The notes: generated by a model from the letters alone, not told the origin. Counted from the stretch's first letter, positions 16,115-26,070 are shown. The stretch: 64,000 bases of DNA from an uncultured Pseudomonadales bacterium (GCA_943846685.1 OX044363.1:2077386-2141385), one strand, 5' to 3'. Made by a program: numbers and translations.

Positions 16115-18700
16115 TTAACCAGACTCTCGTTGATAATTTACTAGGCAGGTATTTAATAATTCATAGGAGGCTATTTTCAACCCATCTAAATTGATAAATA
16201 AGTCCATTTGACGCTGTTCATAGACTGACATAAGTTCACCAACAAAATGGCTAAGGTTTGAATCACCCGATGAAATTGCACAACCCTCAGTGAATAATTC
16301 GTTGGCAATTTGGTTTGACCAATCTTCTGAGTACGTTATATAGCTCGATGATTGATCGTTGCTTTCAACCTGATCGACGATATCTACAAGAACCTGCTGA
16401 TAAGCAGCACAAGCAAACATTATTCCGCCTCCATAGTCTCCAACTAATCCATGCCAAGCCAACTGATTAACATCAGGTTGCTGCCAATCGAGATTTGTAT
16501 AGCTGTAAACATGCGCCTGTTCATTGTAAAAGAACTCTCCATCTGGGCCACGAACAGCAAAATGCCTGTCACAGGTGGGCATCTCTAATGGACTGTCGAC
16601 CTCCCCATCTTCACCGACCATGGATTCAATCAAAACATCAATGGTAATATCCTGCGCGGTAGTTAGCGGCCCTGGCACCATCTTATACTCTGTATCCGAC
16701 CAACTTTCAGTTGCCTGGTCTGAGGCGGTTACGGTCACTGAGTAAGTCGATTTAACTGCCGGGTCAGGGGCTGAATTAAAGCTTAACTCGCCTGTTTCTG
16801 AATCTATAACTAGCCACTCTGCATCAGAGCCACTAAGGGAATAACTAAGGGTATCTATAAATTCCAGCTGAACAGGATTTTCATAAGAACCTTCTGTGTA
16901 ACTGATGGTTCCATCGCGATCTGTTGCTGTAACTGTGCCAATCTGCACATCATTTGCTGATACTGTATAGCTGGTTGGGGAAGTGAAGACCGGCGCATTG
17001 TCGTTATCGTTAATGATAAATAAAGATAATTCATGGCAACTGCTCCAACTCTCTTCTTCTCCATCCTCAAAATAAGCCGGCCCATAGATCTGATTATCCT
17101 GACTGATAATCAAAGGGGCGCCAAGCGGGTAATTTTTTATACCCTCTTGAGTTCGCTCCCAGGCACAATACATCTGGCTAAGTCTGCCACCCCAAACTCC
17201 ATCACCCAATGCTTTACGCTCGTCCCCGACCTGATTGAAAAAAGGTAGTGTGTCGTAATCCATAGGTAGGCTAGATACCATTTGAGGAACGAAACCCAGC
17301 TCGGAAGGATGCATATCTCCATAGGTAACAGCAAGGTCCAAAAAATTCCCCACTATTCCAAAGAGTTGTAAGAAAGAATGAAACCCTGAGTAAATCACAC
17401 CATCAGACCAAAAGCAGTACCCGTCACCACAGTCAACAGCGTTCCTGTACAGAGCACCGGTATAGGTGTTAATTACTCCCCCAACAAAATTAGTGCGACT
17501 TTCTGGGTCAGATAGTTGCGGGTTAAAAGCCTCTATAAAATAATATCCTGGACCCGTACTTTCATTAAGAAGTTCATATCTTCTTTTGAGTGTCATAAAA
17601 ATACGATCTTCTTCAAGTCTAAGATAGCCATCCATTCCATCGCAATTTCTATTTGCACAGGACTCTGGTGCTATAAGCCCGTGGATACCCAGAGCTGCCG
17701 GTGTCTGAAGGAACAAAAGCTCGGATTCTCTTATGGTTACTGATGTATTTATACTAAAGATAGGGTCTTCGTTAATATCTGCGATATTGACTGTTAACTC
17801 CTGCTGGCTACTCTCAATCCCGTCATAGGCTATAACGGTTAATAAATAAGTAGGCCGGCTTTCATAATCAAGCATTGTGTGGGCCGTTATTACACCTGAA
17901 GCCGAATCTATACTGAACTGTGAAGCATCATCACCAGTTAAGCTATAAATAAGATTGGCCGCATAGCCAGGCGAAAATGTGCCGCTAACAGTTGCCACAG
18001 CCTGTTGATTTTCATAGACAGTTACTTCGCTACTTAAGGTAATCTGTGGCGCAACATACTCTGCCAAAAGTGATTCAATATAGGCTTTAATCTCGCTAGG
18101 GTCTTGTCTTAGACCATCTTCTGCAACCAGATCAGCGATTAATGACTCACCATAAAAACCGAACAGGTAACGCAATATAATCAGGCCGTCTGATAATGCT
18201 TCAACATGCCCATCGTTATCAACATCAAGGCTTGCACCAAGACTATTAATACGCTCTTGAACCTCAATGGAAGCGCTGAAAAGGGCATCGCTACCTATAG
18301 CACCGTTGATTAACTGCTCACCGGTAAAGCCAAACATATTTCTGAGCAATAGCAGGCCATCAGTCAGGGCGTCATATTCACCGTTGCCATCGACATCGAG
18401 TAAGCTAGTTGTACTCGTCAAGCGAGGTACTAAATGTAACGCGGCTTCCTTTTGAATATTGTAATCGCTTAGCGTTCTCACATCCTCAAGCTGCTTGCCT
18501 GCAAAAACAAGTCGTTGTTGATCTGGCAGTATGCCCGTATTGTCTTGAATTTTTTGCTTCACATTTTCTATGGTGTCAGAAGGTTCAACGTCAAGGGTAA
18601 TTGTTGTACCAGTGAGTGTCTTAATAAAAATTTGCATTGAAAGCGCATCGGATGCAACAAGCAAGAGTGCTAAAAACAGCATAGATCTTAGACAGAACAT
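16115..18700 (-). CDS. Secreted protein with N-terminal ubiquitin domain, dockerin-like repeats and cadherin-like domains
   Basis: The 861-residue product begins with a signal peptide (residues 1-21) whose likely cleavage after DALS leaves ubiquitin Met1 as the mature N-terminus. Residues 22-97 match eukaryotic ubiquitin at about 61 of 76 positions by my comparison from memory. Lys6, 27, 29, 48 and 63 are kept; Lys11 and Lys33 are lost; Ile44 is Val. The C-terminal RGG is replaced by TST, so no diglycine tail for conjugation exists. Two calcium-binding dockerin-like repeats follow ([20 protein letters not shown] near 101-120 and [20 protein letters not shown] near 158-177). A cadherin-like domain with [17 protein letters not shown] comes next, then a long unassigned region with paired Cys, a second cadherin-like part after NDNDNAPVF, and an unassigned Cys-containing C-terminus. 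AAGG precedes the ATG. The function is unknown. Confidence 0.9.
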   Translation of the reverse strand: MFCLRSMLFLALLLVASDALSMQIFIKTLTGTTITLDVEPSDTIENVKQKIQDNTGILPDQQRLVFAGKQLEDVRTLSDYNIQKEAALHLVPRLTSTTSLLDVDGNGEYDALTDGLLLLRNMFGFTGEQLINGAIGSDALFSASIEVQERINSLGASLDVDNDGHVEALSDGLIILRYLFGFYGESLIADLVAEDGLRQDPSEIKAYIESLLAEYVAPQITLSSEVTVYENQQAVATVSGTFSPGYAANLIYSLTGDDASQFSIDSASGVITAHTMLDYESRPTYLLTVIAYDGIESSQQELTVNIADINEDPIFSINTSVTIRESELLFLQTPAALGIHGLIAPESCANRNCDGMDGYLRLEEDRIFMTLKRRYELLNESTGPGYYFIEAFNPQLSDPESRTNFVGGVINTYTGALYRNAVDCGDGYCFWSDGVIYSGFHSFLQLFGIVGNFLDLAVTYGDMHPSELGFVPQMVSSLPMDYDTLPFFNQVGDERKALGDGVWGGRLSQMYCAWERTQEGIKNYPLGAPLIISQDNQIYGPAYFEDGEEESWSSCHELSLFIINDNDNAPVFTSPTSYTVSANDVQIGTVTATDRDGTISYTEGSYENPVQLEFIDTLSYSLSGSDAEWLVIDSETGELSFNSAPDPAVKSTYSVTVTASDQATESWSDTEYKMVPGPLTTAQDITIDVLIESMVGEDGEVDSPLEMPTCDRHFAVRGPDGEFFYNEQAHVYSYTNLDWQQPDVNQLAWHGLVGDYGGGIMFACAAYQQVLVDIVDQVESNDQSSSYITYSEDWSNQIANELFTEGCAISSGDSNLSHFVGELMSVYEQRQMDLFINLDGLKIASYELLNTCLVNYQRESG

Positions 18701-18718
18701 TATGAAAACCTTAAAAAT

Positions 18719-18739
18719 GGGGATGGGGATGGGGGGGGG
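18719..18739 (+). repeat. G-tract (C-tract in the transcript) in the leader of the ubiquitin-domain gene
   Basis: The plus strand reads GGGG-AT-GGGG-AT followed by nine G residues, about 19 nt upstream of the ubiquitin-domain start. The four-plus G-runs could form a quadruplex on the template strand. The nine-base run and the GGGGAT units are prone to slippage, so leader length may vary between cells. Confidence 0.75.
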
Positions 18740-18776
18740 ATAAATTTCTTATTTAGTTATGGATATTATTACGCCC

Positions 18777-18805
18777 ACCATAATTGACTTATGATCAGTG
18801 GTCAA
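18777..18805 (-). promoter_or_regulatory. Candidate sigma-70 promoter of the ubiquitin-domain gene
   Basis: On the minus strand TTGACC (18805-18800) and TATGGT (18782-18777) are 17 bp apart. A TTGAC/GTCAA dyad spans 18784-18805 and overlaps the -35, so it may be an operator. The predicted leader of about 70 nt includes the C-tract. Confidence 0.35.
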
Positions 18806-19044
18806 ATACAACAGCAGGTGAAGGCTATAACGCTAAAAGGCTATATATAGAGATTATTAAGGCTTTATTCAATGGTTCCTTCGCCGGCTTGAGGTTAGTG
18901 AAGCTGGCATGACTAATCTTCAAATAGAATTGCCTAGTGCTGACTCCAGGCTCGTTCATTTTAGCGCAGTTTTTCTCAATAATAGATCGTCGACACTGAG
19001 GTAACTTAGAAAGTAGCAATTTGTTGTTACTCTGCTTTTTTCTC
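18806..19044. other. Non-coding stretch upstream of the ubiquitin-domain gene
   Basis: No gene with recognisable coding character was found here. A minus-strand frame of 86 codons (18825-19085) overlaps the end of the permease gene, has no family resemblance and is rich in Lys, Asn and Ser; I consider it spurious. No strong terminator for the permease gene is visible. Confidence 0.5.
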
Positions 19045-20118
19045 CTAGCTCTGTTCAGTAGTTTGTTTATTGTCGGTCTCATCATCGACAGGTTCGAGCG
19101 CTATACCAGAGCCGAGTAACACACCAATCCAGTGCGTTTCTTCCTGATTTTCCAGTGCGATTTTGATCATAATCGTCAGCGGAATCGACAGCAACATGCC
19201 CACTGGGCCCAACACCCAGCCCCAAAGCACCAGAGAGACAAATACTACCAGCGGGGAGAGATTTAAACCCTTGCCCATCCAGCGCGGCTCAAGCATATTA
19301 CCCATCACCAGATTGACCACAACAAAACCGCCAAGGGTTAAGCCCGCCGGAAAGATCCCCAGCTGAACAGCGGCCAACAATACCGCTGGCACCGCAGCAA
19401 TAAACGAGCCCACCGTGGGAACAAAGTTAAGTAAAAAGGCAATTAGCCCCCAGAGCACTGCGTAGTCGACACCGAGAATGGTCAACCAGATAAAGATCAG
19501 CAGTCCGGTAAGTAGGCTGATTGCCGTTTTAATCGCCAGATAGCTGTGCACGCTCTCGGAAAATTTGGTTAGCCATTCCTGAGAGACATCCGAGCCCCTG
19601 GCCAATCTGAGTTTCTCGCCGAAGCCCATATTTTCCGCAAGAATAAATATCACTGTCAGCAGAATCATCACCGCATTGGTCATCACATTGCCAAAGGATG
19701 CCAGGGTGCTGCCGGCAAATGACATAACGACACTGGGGTCGAAGCTGTTCTGCCAAAGCTGCTGGTCGATAACAATACCGCGCAGGCTCAACCACTGCTG
19801 AACGCCCTCGCTCATCGCCGTCAGCTTGGCGGAGTAAACTGGAATATCCTGGCGGAAATTGTCCACAGAAGAACCAATCACCGCCGTTAATAACAGGCCG
19901 ACCAATAGAATTAATATAACAATAAGCAGAATAGCCAGACCGCCGGGAATACCGCGATCCTTAAGCCAACCTAATAGTGGCGATACAATCATGGCAATAA
20001 ACACTGCCAGCAAAAAAGGCACCAACAGAGCGCCGGCCATTTTTAGGCCTGAGACTACAATTACAAAGGCAGCGGCAATAACCAAAAATCTGGCGATCGG
20101 TGATGTCTTTTCAATCAT
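19045..20118 (-). CDS. AI-2E transporter (PerM) family permease
   Basis: This 357-residue inner-membrane protein has about seven or eight hydrophobic helices and the family landmarks VPFLLAVFIAMIVSPLLGWL, LIAFLLNFVPTVGSFIAAVP (the PTVGS-type motif) and a C-terminal GPVGMLLSIPLTIMIKI. Members export small molecules or ions; only some move autoinducer-2, so the substrate is open. I start it at 20118, where GGAG lies 7 nt upstream, rather than at an in-frame ATG eight codons earlier. It lies downstream of a small membrane-associated frame on the same strand. Confidence 0.9.
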   Translation of the reverse strand: MIEKTSPIARFLVIAAAFVIVVSGLKMAGALLVPFLLAVFIAMIVSPLLGWLKDRGIPGGLAILLIVILILLVGLLLTAVIGSSVDNFRQDIPVYSAKLTAMSEGVQQWLSLRGIVIDQQLWQNSFDPSVVMSFAGSTLASFGNVMTNAVMILLTVIFILAENMGFGEKLRLARGSDVSQEWLTKFSESVHSYLAIKTAISLLTGLLIFIWLTILGVDYAVLWGLIAFLLNFVPTVGSFIAAVPAVLLAAVQLGIFPAGLTLGGFVVVNLVMGNMLEPRWMGKGLNLSPLVVFVSLVLWGWVLGPVGMLLSIPLTIMIKIALENQEETHWIGVLLGSGIALEPVDDETDNKQTTEQS

Positions 20119-20145
20119 GGTGGTGCTCCGTTTTTTTTGCAAAAC

Positions 20146-20445
20146 TTATCTATTGAGAATTTGTTTGTTGAGAATTTTCAGCTGCTCTTCAATCTGCGCC
20201 CGACCAGTGTCGGTGAAAACAATCAATCCGCGCCGCACTGTCATCTCAGTGAGCGCTAACATAGCACATTGAACACGAATGTCATCCAGCTCTGGATTAT
20301 GGTGAATAGGCATACCAGTAAATACATCCCAGTCATCCTCAGTGGCAGTTTCAGCCAGCACAGATTCCAGGAGCCTTTTTATATTGATAGCTTCGATACG
20401 ATAGACAGGAAGCCCAACATAGCGAAACACTAGGAGCGCCACCAA
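20146..20445 (-). CDS. Small hypothetical protein, probably membrane-anchored; start uncertain
   Basis: A frame of 99 codons begins at a TTG and encodes LPVYRIEAINIKRLLESVLA and a C-terminal helical region. The same frame stays open upstream to about 20500 and there encodes a strongly hydrophobic stretch (VWILLLLVGLTFALILVALL) that reads as a membrane helix. That stretch contains no ATG, GTG or TTG before the helix. Either a rare start such as ATT at 20487 is used or the start has been lost. I recognise no family. It lies 28 bp upstream of the permease gene, so the two may be co-transcribed. Confidence 0.45.
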   Translation of the reverse strand: MVALLVFRYVGLPVYRIEAINIKRLLESVLAETATEDDWDVFTGMPIHHNPELDDIRVQCAMLALTEMTVRRGLIVFTDTGRAQIEEQLKILNKQILNR

Positions 20446-20513
20446 AATGAGTGCGAATGTGAGTCCAACGAGTAATAATAAAATCCATACTTTTGCCTAT
20501 GGAAAACCATTAT

Positions 20514-21134
20514 TTAAAACTGATCTGGATGCTTGCCCTTAAACTGACCGTAGTATTCGATAATGGCGGCAATATCAGCCTCATTATCGCCGGTGGGCTC
20601 AAATACATCACCGAGTACAATCCGCTTATTGGCAAAATCCAATGCGCCGAGCTGAATTTTGCAGTTATTTTTCTCAGCTATACGCAAAAACCCAGACTTC
20701 CATTTCGGTGATTTCTTACGCGTCCCTTCAGGTGCTACCACTAAAACCACACCATTATCTTTTTTAACCGCTTCATCCACATAACCCATCACTGCATCGG
20801 GCTTTTCGCGGTTGACCGGAATACCGCCCAGCCAGCGCATAAACCAGGTTATACCGGGCTTAAAAATAGTATGTTTTCCCAGCCAACGTACACGGGCATT
20901 AATACCTAAAACAGCGGCGATACCAAAGACAAAATCCCAGTTAGAGGTATGCGGAGCGGCGACAATTAATACGCGCTCAGAGTCGACTATATTGCCTTCT
21001 AGATTCCAGCCGATTGAGCGGTAGAAAGTTCTGCCAAACCAGCGGGTAAGGCGACTGCGATTGGTGCGCAAATGCTCAGGACATTGCTCCTGGGAGATTG
21101 TATTTACCTTTTTGCTCACACCTCTGTCACTCAT
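20514..21134 (-). CDS. Lysophospholipid/1-acylglycerol-3-phosphate acyltransferase family protein
   Basis: This 206-residue protein belongs to the PlsC-like acyltransferases that transfer an acyl chain to a lipid acceptor at the membrane. The catalytic HX4D motif is HTSNWD, and the substrate-binding motif is PEGTRKK. The family segment GGIPVNREKPDA lies between them. An in-frame TTG five codons upstream is possible, but the ATG at 21134 gives the more usual start. The protein lacks an obvious membrane helix at the N-terminus. The acceptor is not predictable. Confidence 0.85.
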   Translation of the reverse strand: MSDRGVSKKVNTISQEQCPEHLRTNRSRLTRWFGRTFYRSIGWNLEGNIVDSERVLIVAAPHTSNWDFVFGIAAVLGINARVRWLGKHTIFKPGITWFMRWLGGIPVNREKPDAVMGYVDEAVKKDNGVVLVVAPEGTRKKSPKWKSGFLRIAEKNNCKIQLGALDFANKRIVLGDVFEPTGDNEADIAAIIEYYGQFKGKHPDQF

Positions 21135-21180
21135 AGTTGGACTCTTCAATTCTTATTATTTTAGCTAAAGTTAGCTGTTA

Positions 21181-22752
21181 TTAATGCTCGCGCGTAGAGC
21201 GAAATGCAATTTCCGGATAGCGCTCTTCGGTCAGTGATAAGTTTACTCGGGTCGGTGCCAAATAAGTCAGGTGGCCACCCCCATCAACTGCCAGATTATC
21301 CTGAGTCTTGTTTTTAAAAGACTCCATCTGCTTGCTGTCCTCAGCTTCAGTCCAACGCGCGGAATGCACATTTACTGATTCATAGATTGCTTCTACACCG
21401 TATTCTTCTTTCAGGCGATAGGCGACAACATCAAACTGAAGTTGACCCACAGCACCAACAATCACATCGTTGTTGCGAAACGGGAAAAACACCTGAGTAC
21501 TGCCCTCTTCCGACAGCTGGCGAATACCATTATGCAACTGCTTGGCTCTGAGCGGATCGGCTAACCGAATACGCTTAAACAGTTCTGGCGCAAAGTGCGG
21601 AATACCGCTGAATTTTAAATCTTCACCCTCAGTAAAGGCATCGCCAATCTGAATTGAACCGTGATTGTGCAGCCCGATAATATCGCCGGCCTGAGCCTCT
21701 TCAAGAGAGATACGCTCACCCGCCTTAAAACTAAAAGCATCGGCAATACGCACTGTCTTACCGGTGCGCACATGTTTCATCTTCATGCCCTTGGTGTATT
21801 TGCCCGAGCAGATACGCAGAAAGGCAATGCGGTCGCGGTGTTTGGGATCCATATTGGCCTGAATCTTAAACACAAACCCGCTGAATTTTTTCTCATCGGC
21901 AACCACCTCACGCTCTTTGGTCGCTCGCGGCTGTGGTGGCGGTGCCCAACGAACAAAATCATCCAACATCTCGCGGACACCAAAGTTGCCCATAGCTGTG
22001 CCAAAGAACACCGGTGCCAGACGACCAGCCAAAAAATCGTCCATAGCAAACTCGTGAGTTGCGCCTTTGACCAGCTCCAACTCTTCAAGCACATCATCGG
22101 CATAGTCACCGAGCGCGGCATAGGCTTCAGGGGAATCCAGACCTTTAATCTGGATATCATCCGCCAGGGTGTGGCCCTTGCCCTGAGTGTAAACATGAAT
22201 GGTATCTGTATAGAGGTTGTAGACACCGCGGAAGCCACGGCCCATACCAATTGGCCAATTGATCGGCGCCGCTTTAATTTTAAGTACGCTCTCGATCTCA
22301 TCCAACAGCTCGATAGGATCGCGAATCTCGCGGTCCATCTTGTTTACAAAGGCAAGGATCGGCGTATCGCGCAGACGGCAGACATCCATCAGCTTAATGG
22401 TGCGATCTTCCACGCCTTTGGCGCCATCAATCACCATCAGCGATGAATCCACAGCAGTCAAAGTGCGATAAGTATCCTCAGAGAAATCTTCGTGACCGGG
22501 AGTATCGAGCAGATTGACCATACAGTCGCGATAGGGAAACTGCATCACCGATGAAGTCACCGAGATACCACGCTCTTTCTCCATCGACATCCAATCCGAG
22601 GTCGCATGGCGATCGCTTTTGCGACCCTTTACCGTACCCGCCACCTGAATCAGATTACCGAGTAGCAATAGTTTTTCGGTGATGGTGGTCTTACCCGCAT
22701 CCGGGTGCGAGATAATAGCGAAGGTGCGGCGATCTGAAGCTGAATCGGTCAT
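21181..22752 (-). CDS. prfC: Peptide chain release factor 3
   Basis: RF3 is a GTPase that recycles RF1 and RF2 from the ribosome after termination. The 523-residue product has the G1 motif [13 protein letters not shown] near residue 15, G3 [15 protein letters not shown]4 FVNKMDRE, and the family segment [14 protein letters not shown]. The C-terminal domains include [20 protein letters not shown]. Its length is standard. It stands as a single-gene unit, with 258 bp to the divergent hemH. Confidence 0.98.
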   Translation of the reverse strand: MTDSASDRRTFAIISHPDAGKTTITEKLLLLGNLIQVAGTVKGRKSDRHATSDWMSMEKERGISVTSSVMQFPYRDCMVNLLDTPGHEDFSEDTYRTLTAVDSSLMVIDGAKGVEDRTIKLMDVCRLRDTPILAFVNKMDREIRDPIELLDEIESVLKIKAAPINWPIGMGRGFRGVYNLYTDTIHVYTQGKGHTLADDIQIKGLDSPEAYAALGDYADDVLEELELVKGATHEFAMDDFLAGRLAPVFFGTAMGNFGVREMLDDFVRWAPPPQPRATKEREVVADEKKFSGFVFKIQANMDPKHRDRIAFLRICSGKYTKGMKMKHVRTGKTVRIADAFSFKAGERISLEEAQAGDIIGLHNHGSIQIGDAFTEGEDLKFSGIPHFAPELFKRIRLADPLRAKQLHNGIRQLSEEGSTQVFFPFRNNDVIVGAVGQLQFDVVAYRLKEEYGVEAIYESVNVHSARWTEAEDSKQMESFKNKTQDNLAVDGGGHLTYLAPTRVNLSLTEERYPEIAFRSTREH

Positions 22753-23010
22753 TGGGTTTTCTGGTTACCAGTACACTGTATGTGAAAGGCGGGCATTATA
22801 GCCTTGAAGGGGTTGGGGGTCAGCTTTTAAAAATCGATCACTAAAAGCAATTTAATCCTCTATACCAAATCCAGCCACAGGCCTGGCACGTACACCAGCG
22901 TGAATAATTAGTCGATAATATTTGGCGATCCGCGACTCATGCAGTATGGTTTCCGCATATCGCACTAACAGAACAACAGCCAGAATAACAACAGCGCATT
23001 GGGAGCACAG

Positions 23011-24024
23011 ATGAAGTATCAGGGCCAGACCGAGTACGACCACAAAGGGCCTTCGCCAAAACGTGGCGTATTGCTATGCAATCTGGGCACCCCGGATGCA
23101 CCGAAAACTCCTGAACTGCGTCGCTATCTAAAAGAGTTTCTCAGCGATCCCCGAGTTGTCGAGGTTCCGCGACTGCTGTGGTGGATGATTCTCAATCTAA
23201 TTATTCTGCGTATTCGTCCGCGACGTTCGGCCAAGCTCTACCAGACTGTCTGGTCTGAGGGCGGCTCTCCGCTGCTGGTTCACAGCAAGGCTCAGGTGGC
23301 TGGGGTGAAAAAGATTCTCGATGAAAAATTTAATGCGGATGTGCCGGTGGTACTGGGTATGCGCTATGGCAACCCCTCTATGGAATCGGCGATTGCCGAG
23401 CTGACTGCGCAGAATGTTCGCGATATTACTGTGCTGCCTCTCTACCCCCAGTACTCCGGTGCAACCACTGGCTCAACCTTTGATGCTGTGGCGCAAACGT
23501 TCACTAAAACCCGCTGGGTTCCAGAGTTGCATTTTATTGGTAGCTATCACCAGACGCCGGCTTATATTCATGCACTCTGCGAAAGCATTCAGGCGCACAT
23601 TGATGAACATGGGATGCCCGACAAGTTGATGTTCTCCTACCATGGCACGCCTGAGCGCTACTTACATAATGGCGATCCCTACCACTGCCTCTGTCATCAG
23701 ACGACTCGATTGGTGCGTGAGAAGATGGGTCTGGATGAGGATAAAATCATGACCACTTTCCAGTCGCGCTTTGGCCGCGAGCCCTGGTTGCAGCCCTATA
23801 CAGACAAGACCCTTGAGGCTATGCCCGATCAGGGTATAAAGCATCTGGCGGTGATCTGCCCGGGCTTTTCCTCTGACTGTCTCGAAACCATCGAAGAGAT
23901 TGATGGCGAGGGTCGTGAAATTTTCACCGAGCACGGTGGCGAGACTTTTCACTATATCCCCTGCCTGAATTCACAGCCGCTGCATCTTGATGCGCTGGCG
24001 GGGATTGTTAGCAAGTACCTATAG
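23011..24024 (+). CDS. hemH: Ferrochelatase
   Basis: HemH inserts ferrous iron into protoporphyrin IX, the last step of protoheme synthesis. The 337-residue protein shows GVLLCNLGTPDAP at the N-terminus, the metal-site His in MFSYHGTPERY, QSRFGREPWLQPYT, and the Glu-rich SDCLETIEEIDGEGREIF. A TTG four codons upstream is in frame, but GGGAG lies 6 nt before the ATG at 23011. Other heme genes (hemCDXY) are at the far end of the window. Confidence 0.97.
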   Translation: MKYQGQTEYDHKGPSPKRGVLLCNLGTPDAPKTPELRRYLKEFLSDPRVVEVPRLLWWMILNLIILRIRPRRSAKLYQTVWSEGGSPLLVHSKAQVAGVKKILDEKFNADVPVVLGMRYGNPSMESAIAELTAQNVRDITVLPLYPQYSGATTGSTFDAVAQTFTKTRWVPELHFIGSYHQTPAYIHALCESIQAHIDEHGMPDKLMFSYHGTPERYLHNGDPYHCLCHQTTRLVREKMGLDEDKIMTTFQSRFGREPWLQPYTDKTLEAMPDQGIKHLAVICPGFSSDCLETIEEIDGEGREIFTEHGGETFHYIPCLNSQPLHLDALAGIVSKYL

Positions 24025-24097
24025 AACACCGATAGAACCAATAGTCTTCTAGCTAAAAGAACACCGGCTTTTTTCAGCAAAGGCTTTAATTTAAAAT

Positions 24098-24127
24098 CAG
24101 ACATTAATGACAAGCAAAACGTATAAT
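24098..24127 (+). promoter_or_regulatory. Candidate proA promoter
   Basis: A consensus TATAAT at 24122-24127 is preceded at 18 bp by CAGACA, which keeps the GACA half of the -35 consensus. The predicted start near 24134 leaves a leader of about 34 nt before proA. Confidence 0.4.
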
Positions 24128-24167
24128 GGCGTCTTTGCCTTCTATTGATTCTATCTGATTGAAAATT

Positions 24168-25424
24168 ATGACTATTAAAAGCTATATGCAGTCTGTCGGC
24201 ACACAGGCGCGGGAAGCGTCGAGAGTAATTGCCGCGGCTAAAACATCCCTTAAAAATCAGGCCCTGCTGGCCATTGCCGACGCGCTGAACCATGACCGCG
24301 CCAACCTTCTCGCAGCTAATGCAGTGGATATGCAAAATGGTCGCAGCAATGGTCTGGATGCAGCCCTTCTCGACCGTCTTGAACTCAATGCGGAGCGTAT
24401 TGATGGCATGATTGAGGGACTACAGCAGGTCTCAGAACTGCCTGACCCGATTGGCGAAGTCACCGACCTGCAAGATCGTCCCAGCGGCATCAAGCTCGGC
24501 AAGATGCGTGTGCCTCTGGGTGTGGTTGGCATTATTTATGAATCGCGCCCCAACGTCACTATTGATGCGGCGAGCCTCTGCCTAAAGTCGGGTAATGCGA
24601 CTATTTTGCGTGGCGGCAGTGAGGCTATTGCCTCTAATCAGGCGATTGCAGCCTGTATCAGCCGCGGCCTGCAAGCGGTGGGTCTGCCTGAGAATGTGGT
24701 GCAGGTTATTAATACCACTGACCGCGCTGCGGTAGGTGAGCTGATTACCATGCCTGAGCATGTGGATGTGATTGTGCCCCGCGGCGGCAAAGGCTTGATT
24801 GAGCGCATTAGCGCCGATGCCCGAGTACCAGTTATCAAACACTTGGATGGCAACTGTCATGTCTATATTGACGAGGATGCCGATCTGCAGAAAGCGATTG
24901 CGATTGCGCTGAATGCCAAGACCCACAGGTACGGTGTTTGCAATGCAATGGAATCCTTATTGGTCGCCGAATCAGTTGCTAACAAAGTACTGCCTGAACT
25001 GGCGGTTCTCTACGCTGAAAAAGGCGTGGAACTGCGCGGCTGTGAAAAAACCTGCGGCATTATTACAGAGGCCAAACAAGCCACTGAGCAGGATTGGTAC
25101 GAAGAGTATCTGGCCCCTATTCTGGCCATCAAAATAGTTGCCGGCCTCGATCAGGCGATTGAACATATTAATCATTACAGTTCACAGCACACTGAATCCA
25201 TTGTTACTGAAAACAGCGCGTCCGCTGAACGCTTTATGCGCGAAGTAGATTCCAGTTCGGTGATGGTTAATGCTTCGACAAGATTTGCCGATGGTTTTGA
25301 ATATGGCCTCGGCGCCGAGATCGGTATCTCCACCGACAAGATTCACGCTCGTGGCCCTGTCGGTCTCGAGGGACTCACCAGTCAGAAATGGGTGGTTTAT
25401 GGCGACGGGCAGATCCGTCAATAA
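24168..25424 (+). CDS. proA: Gamma-glutamyl phosphate reductase
   Basis: ProA reduces gamma-glutamyl phosphate to glutamate semialdehyde with NADPH in proline synthesis. The 418-residue protein contains [16 protein letters not shown], the [12 protein letters not shown] cofactor segment, the catalytic Cys in [12 protein letters not shown] and the C-terminal [14 protein letters not shown] take the ATG at 24168 rather than an in-frame TTG three codons earlier. The nadD ATG follows the stop by one base, so translation is coupled. proB is not in the window. Confidence 0.97.
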   Translation: MTIKSYMQSVGTQAREASRVIAAAKTSLKNQALLAIADALNHDRANLLAANAVDMQNGRSNGLDAALLDRLELNAERIDGMIEGLQQVSELPDPIGEVTDLQDRPSGIKLGKMRVPLGVVGIIYESRPNVTIDAASLCLKSGNATILRGGSEAIASNQAIAACISRGLQAVGLPENVVQVINTTDRAAVGELITMPEHVDVIVPRGGKGLIERISADARVPVIKHLDGNCHVYIDEDADLQKAIAIALNAKTHRYGVCNAMESLLVAESVANKVLPELAVLYAEKGVELRGCEKTCGIITEAKQATEQDWYEEYLAPILAIKIVAGLDQAIEHINHYSSQHTESIVTENSASAERFMREVDSSSVMVNASTRFADGFEYGLGAEIGISTDKIHARGPVGLEGLTSQKWVVYGDGQIRQ

Positions 25425-25425
25425 T

Positions 25426-26061
25426 ATGTCGGTTGCTATCTTTGGAGGCACATTTAACCCGGTTCACAATGGCCATCTGCGGATTGCCATCGAACTTGCC
25501 GAGCTACTTGAAGTCGATAGCCTGCGAATGATTCCCTGCGCGCTCCCTGCTCATCGCGATGTACCCAGTGCTTCGCCGCAGCAGCGTTTGGAGATGCTCA
25601 AGCTAGGTATTGGCGAACAGGCTCAACGGTTGTTAGCCGACGATATTGAACTCTGCCGAGAGGGTCCCAGTTACACCATTGATACCCTGCGCGAGATCAG
25701 GCAGCAGATTGGCAGCCAGACACCGCTGTTTCTCTGTGTCGGTATGGACGTACTAACCACATTGGACAGTTGGCAAGATTGGCAGCAGCTGACCGATTAT
25801 TGTCACCTGATAGTCTCTTCCCGACCCGGATACCAAATACCAAAATCCGGGCCACTAGCCGATTGGATAAGACAGCGGCTCTGTGATGATTTACACGAAC
25901 TAAAACAATCCAGCACTGGTAGACTGCACTTCTGTAATCTGACCATGCTGGCGATTTCATCCACTGCAATACGCAACAAAGTCAGTGCGGGAGAAAAGAT
26001 CGACTATCTGACCCCGGCAGCAGTGGTTAACTGTATTCAACAACAACATTTATATGAGTAA
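25426..26061 (+). CDS. nadD: Nicotinate-nucleotide adenylyltransferase
   Basis: NadD adenylates nicotinate mononucleotide to deamido-NAD. The 211-residue protein starts at 25426 with the nucleotidyltransferase signature GGTFNPVHNGHLRIA, and carries the second motif ISSTAIRNKVSAGE near residue 182. A longer open frame from 25270 overlaps proA in another frame and is not the real start. It is followed at 9 bp by rsfS, the usual order. Confidence 0.96.
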   Translation: MSVAIFGGTFNPVHNGHLRIAIELAELLEVDSLRMIPCALPAHRDVPSASPQQRLEMLKLGIGEQAQRLLADDIELCREGPSYTIDTLREIRQQIGSQTPLFLCVGMDVLTTLDSWQDWQQLTDYCHLIVSSRPGYQIPKSGPLADWIRQRLCDDLHELKQSSTGRLHFCNLTMLAISSTAIRNKVSAGEKIDYLTPAAVVNCIQQQHLYE

Positions 26062-26070
26062 TTTGTTTCT

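Noticed and set aside
18825..19085. An 86-codon minus-strand frame upstream of the ubiquitin-domain gene
   Set aside because: It overlaps the end of the permease gene, has no recognisable domain and no clear Shine-Dalgarno.
21661..22446. A 261-codon plus-strand frame
   Set aside because: It is antisense to prfC, whose GTPase motifs are clear. Long antisense frames are common opposite conserved coding sequence at this base composition.
22852..23043. A 63-codon minus-strand frame with a hydrophobic start
   Set aside because: It overlaps the hemH start codon region, and its hydrophobic residues come from the antisense of that region. It could be a small membrane protein, but nothing supports expression.
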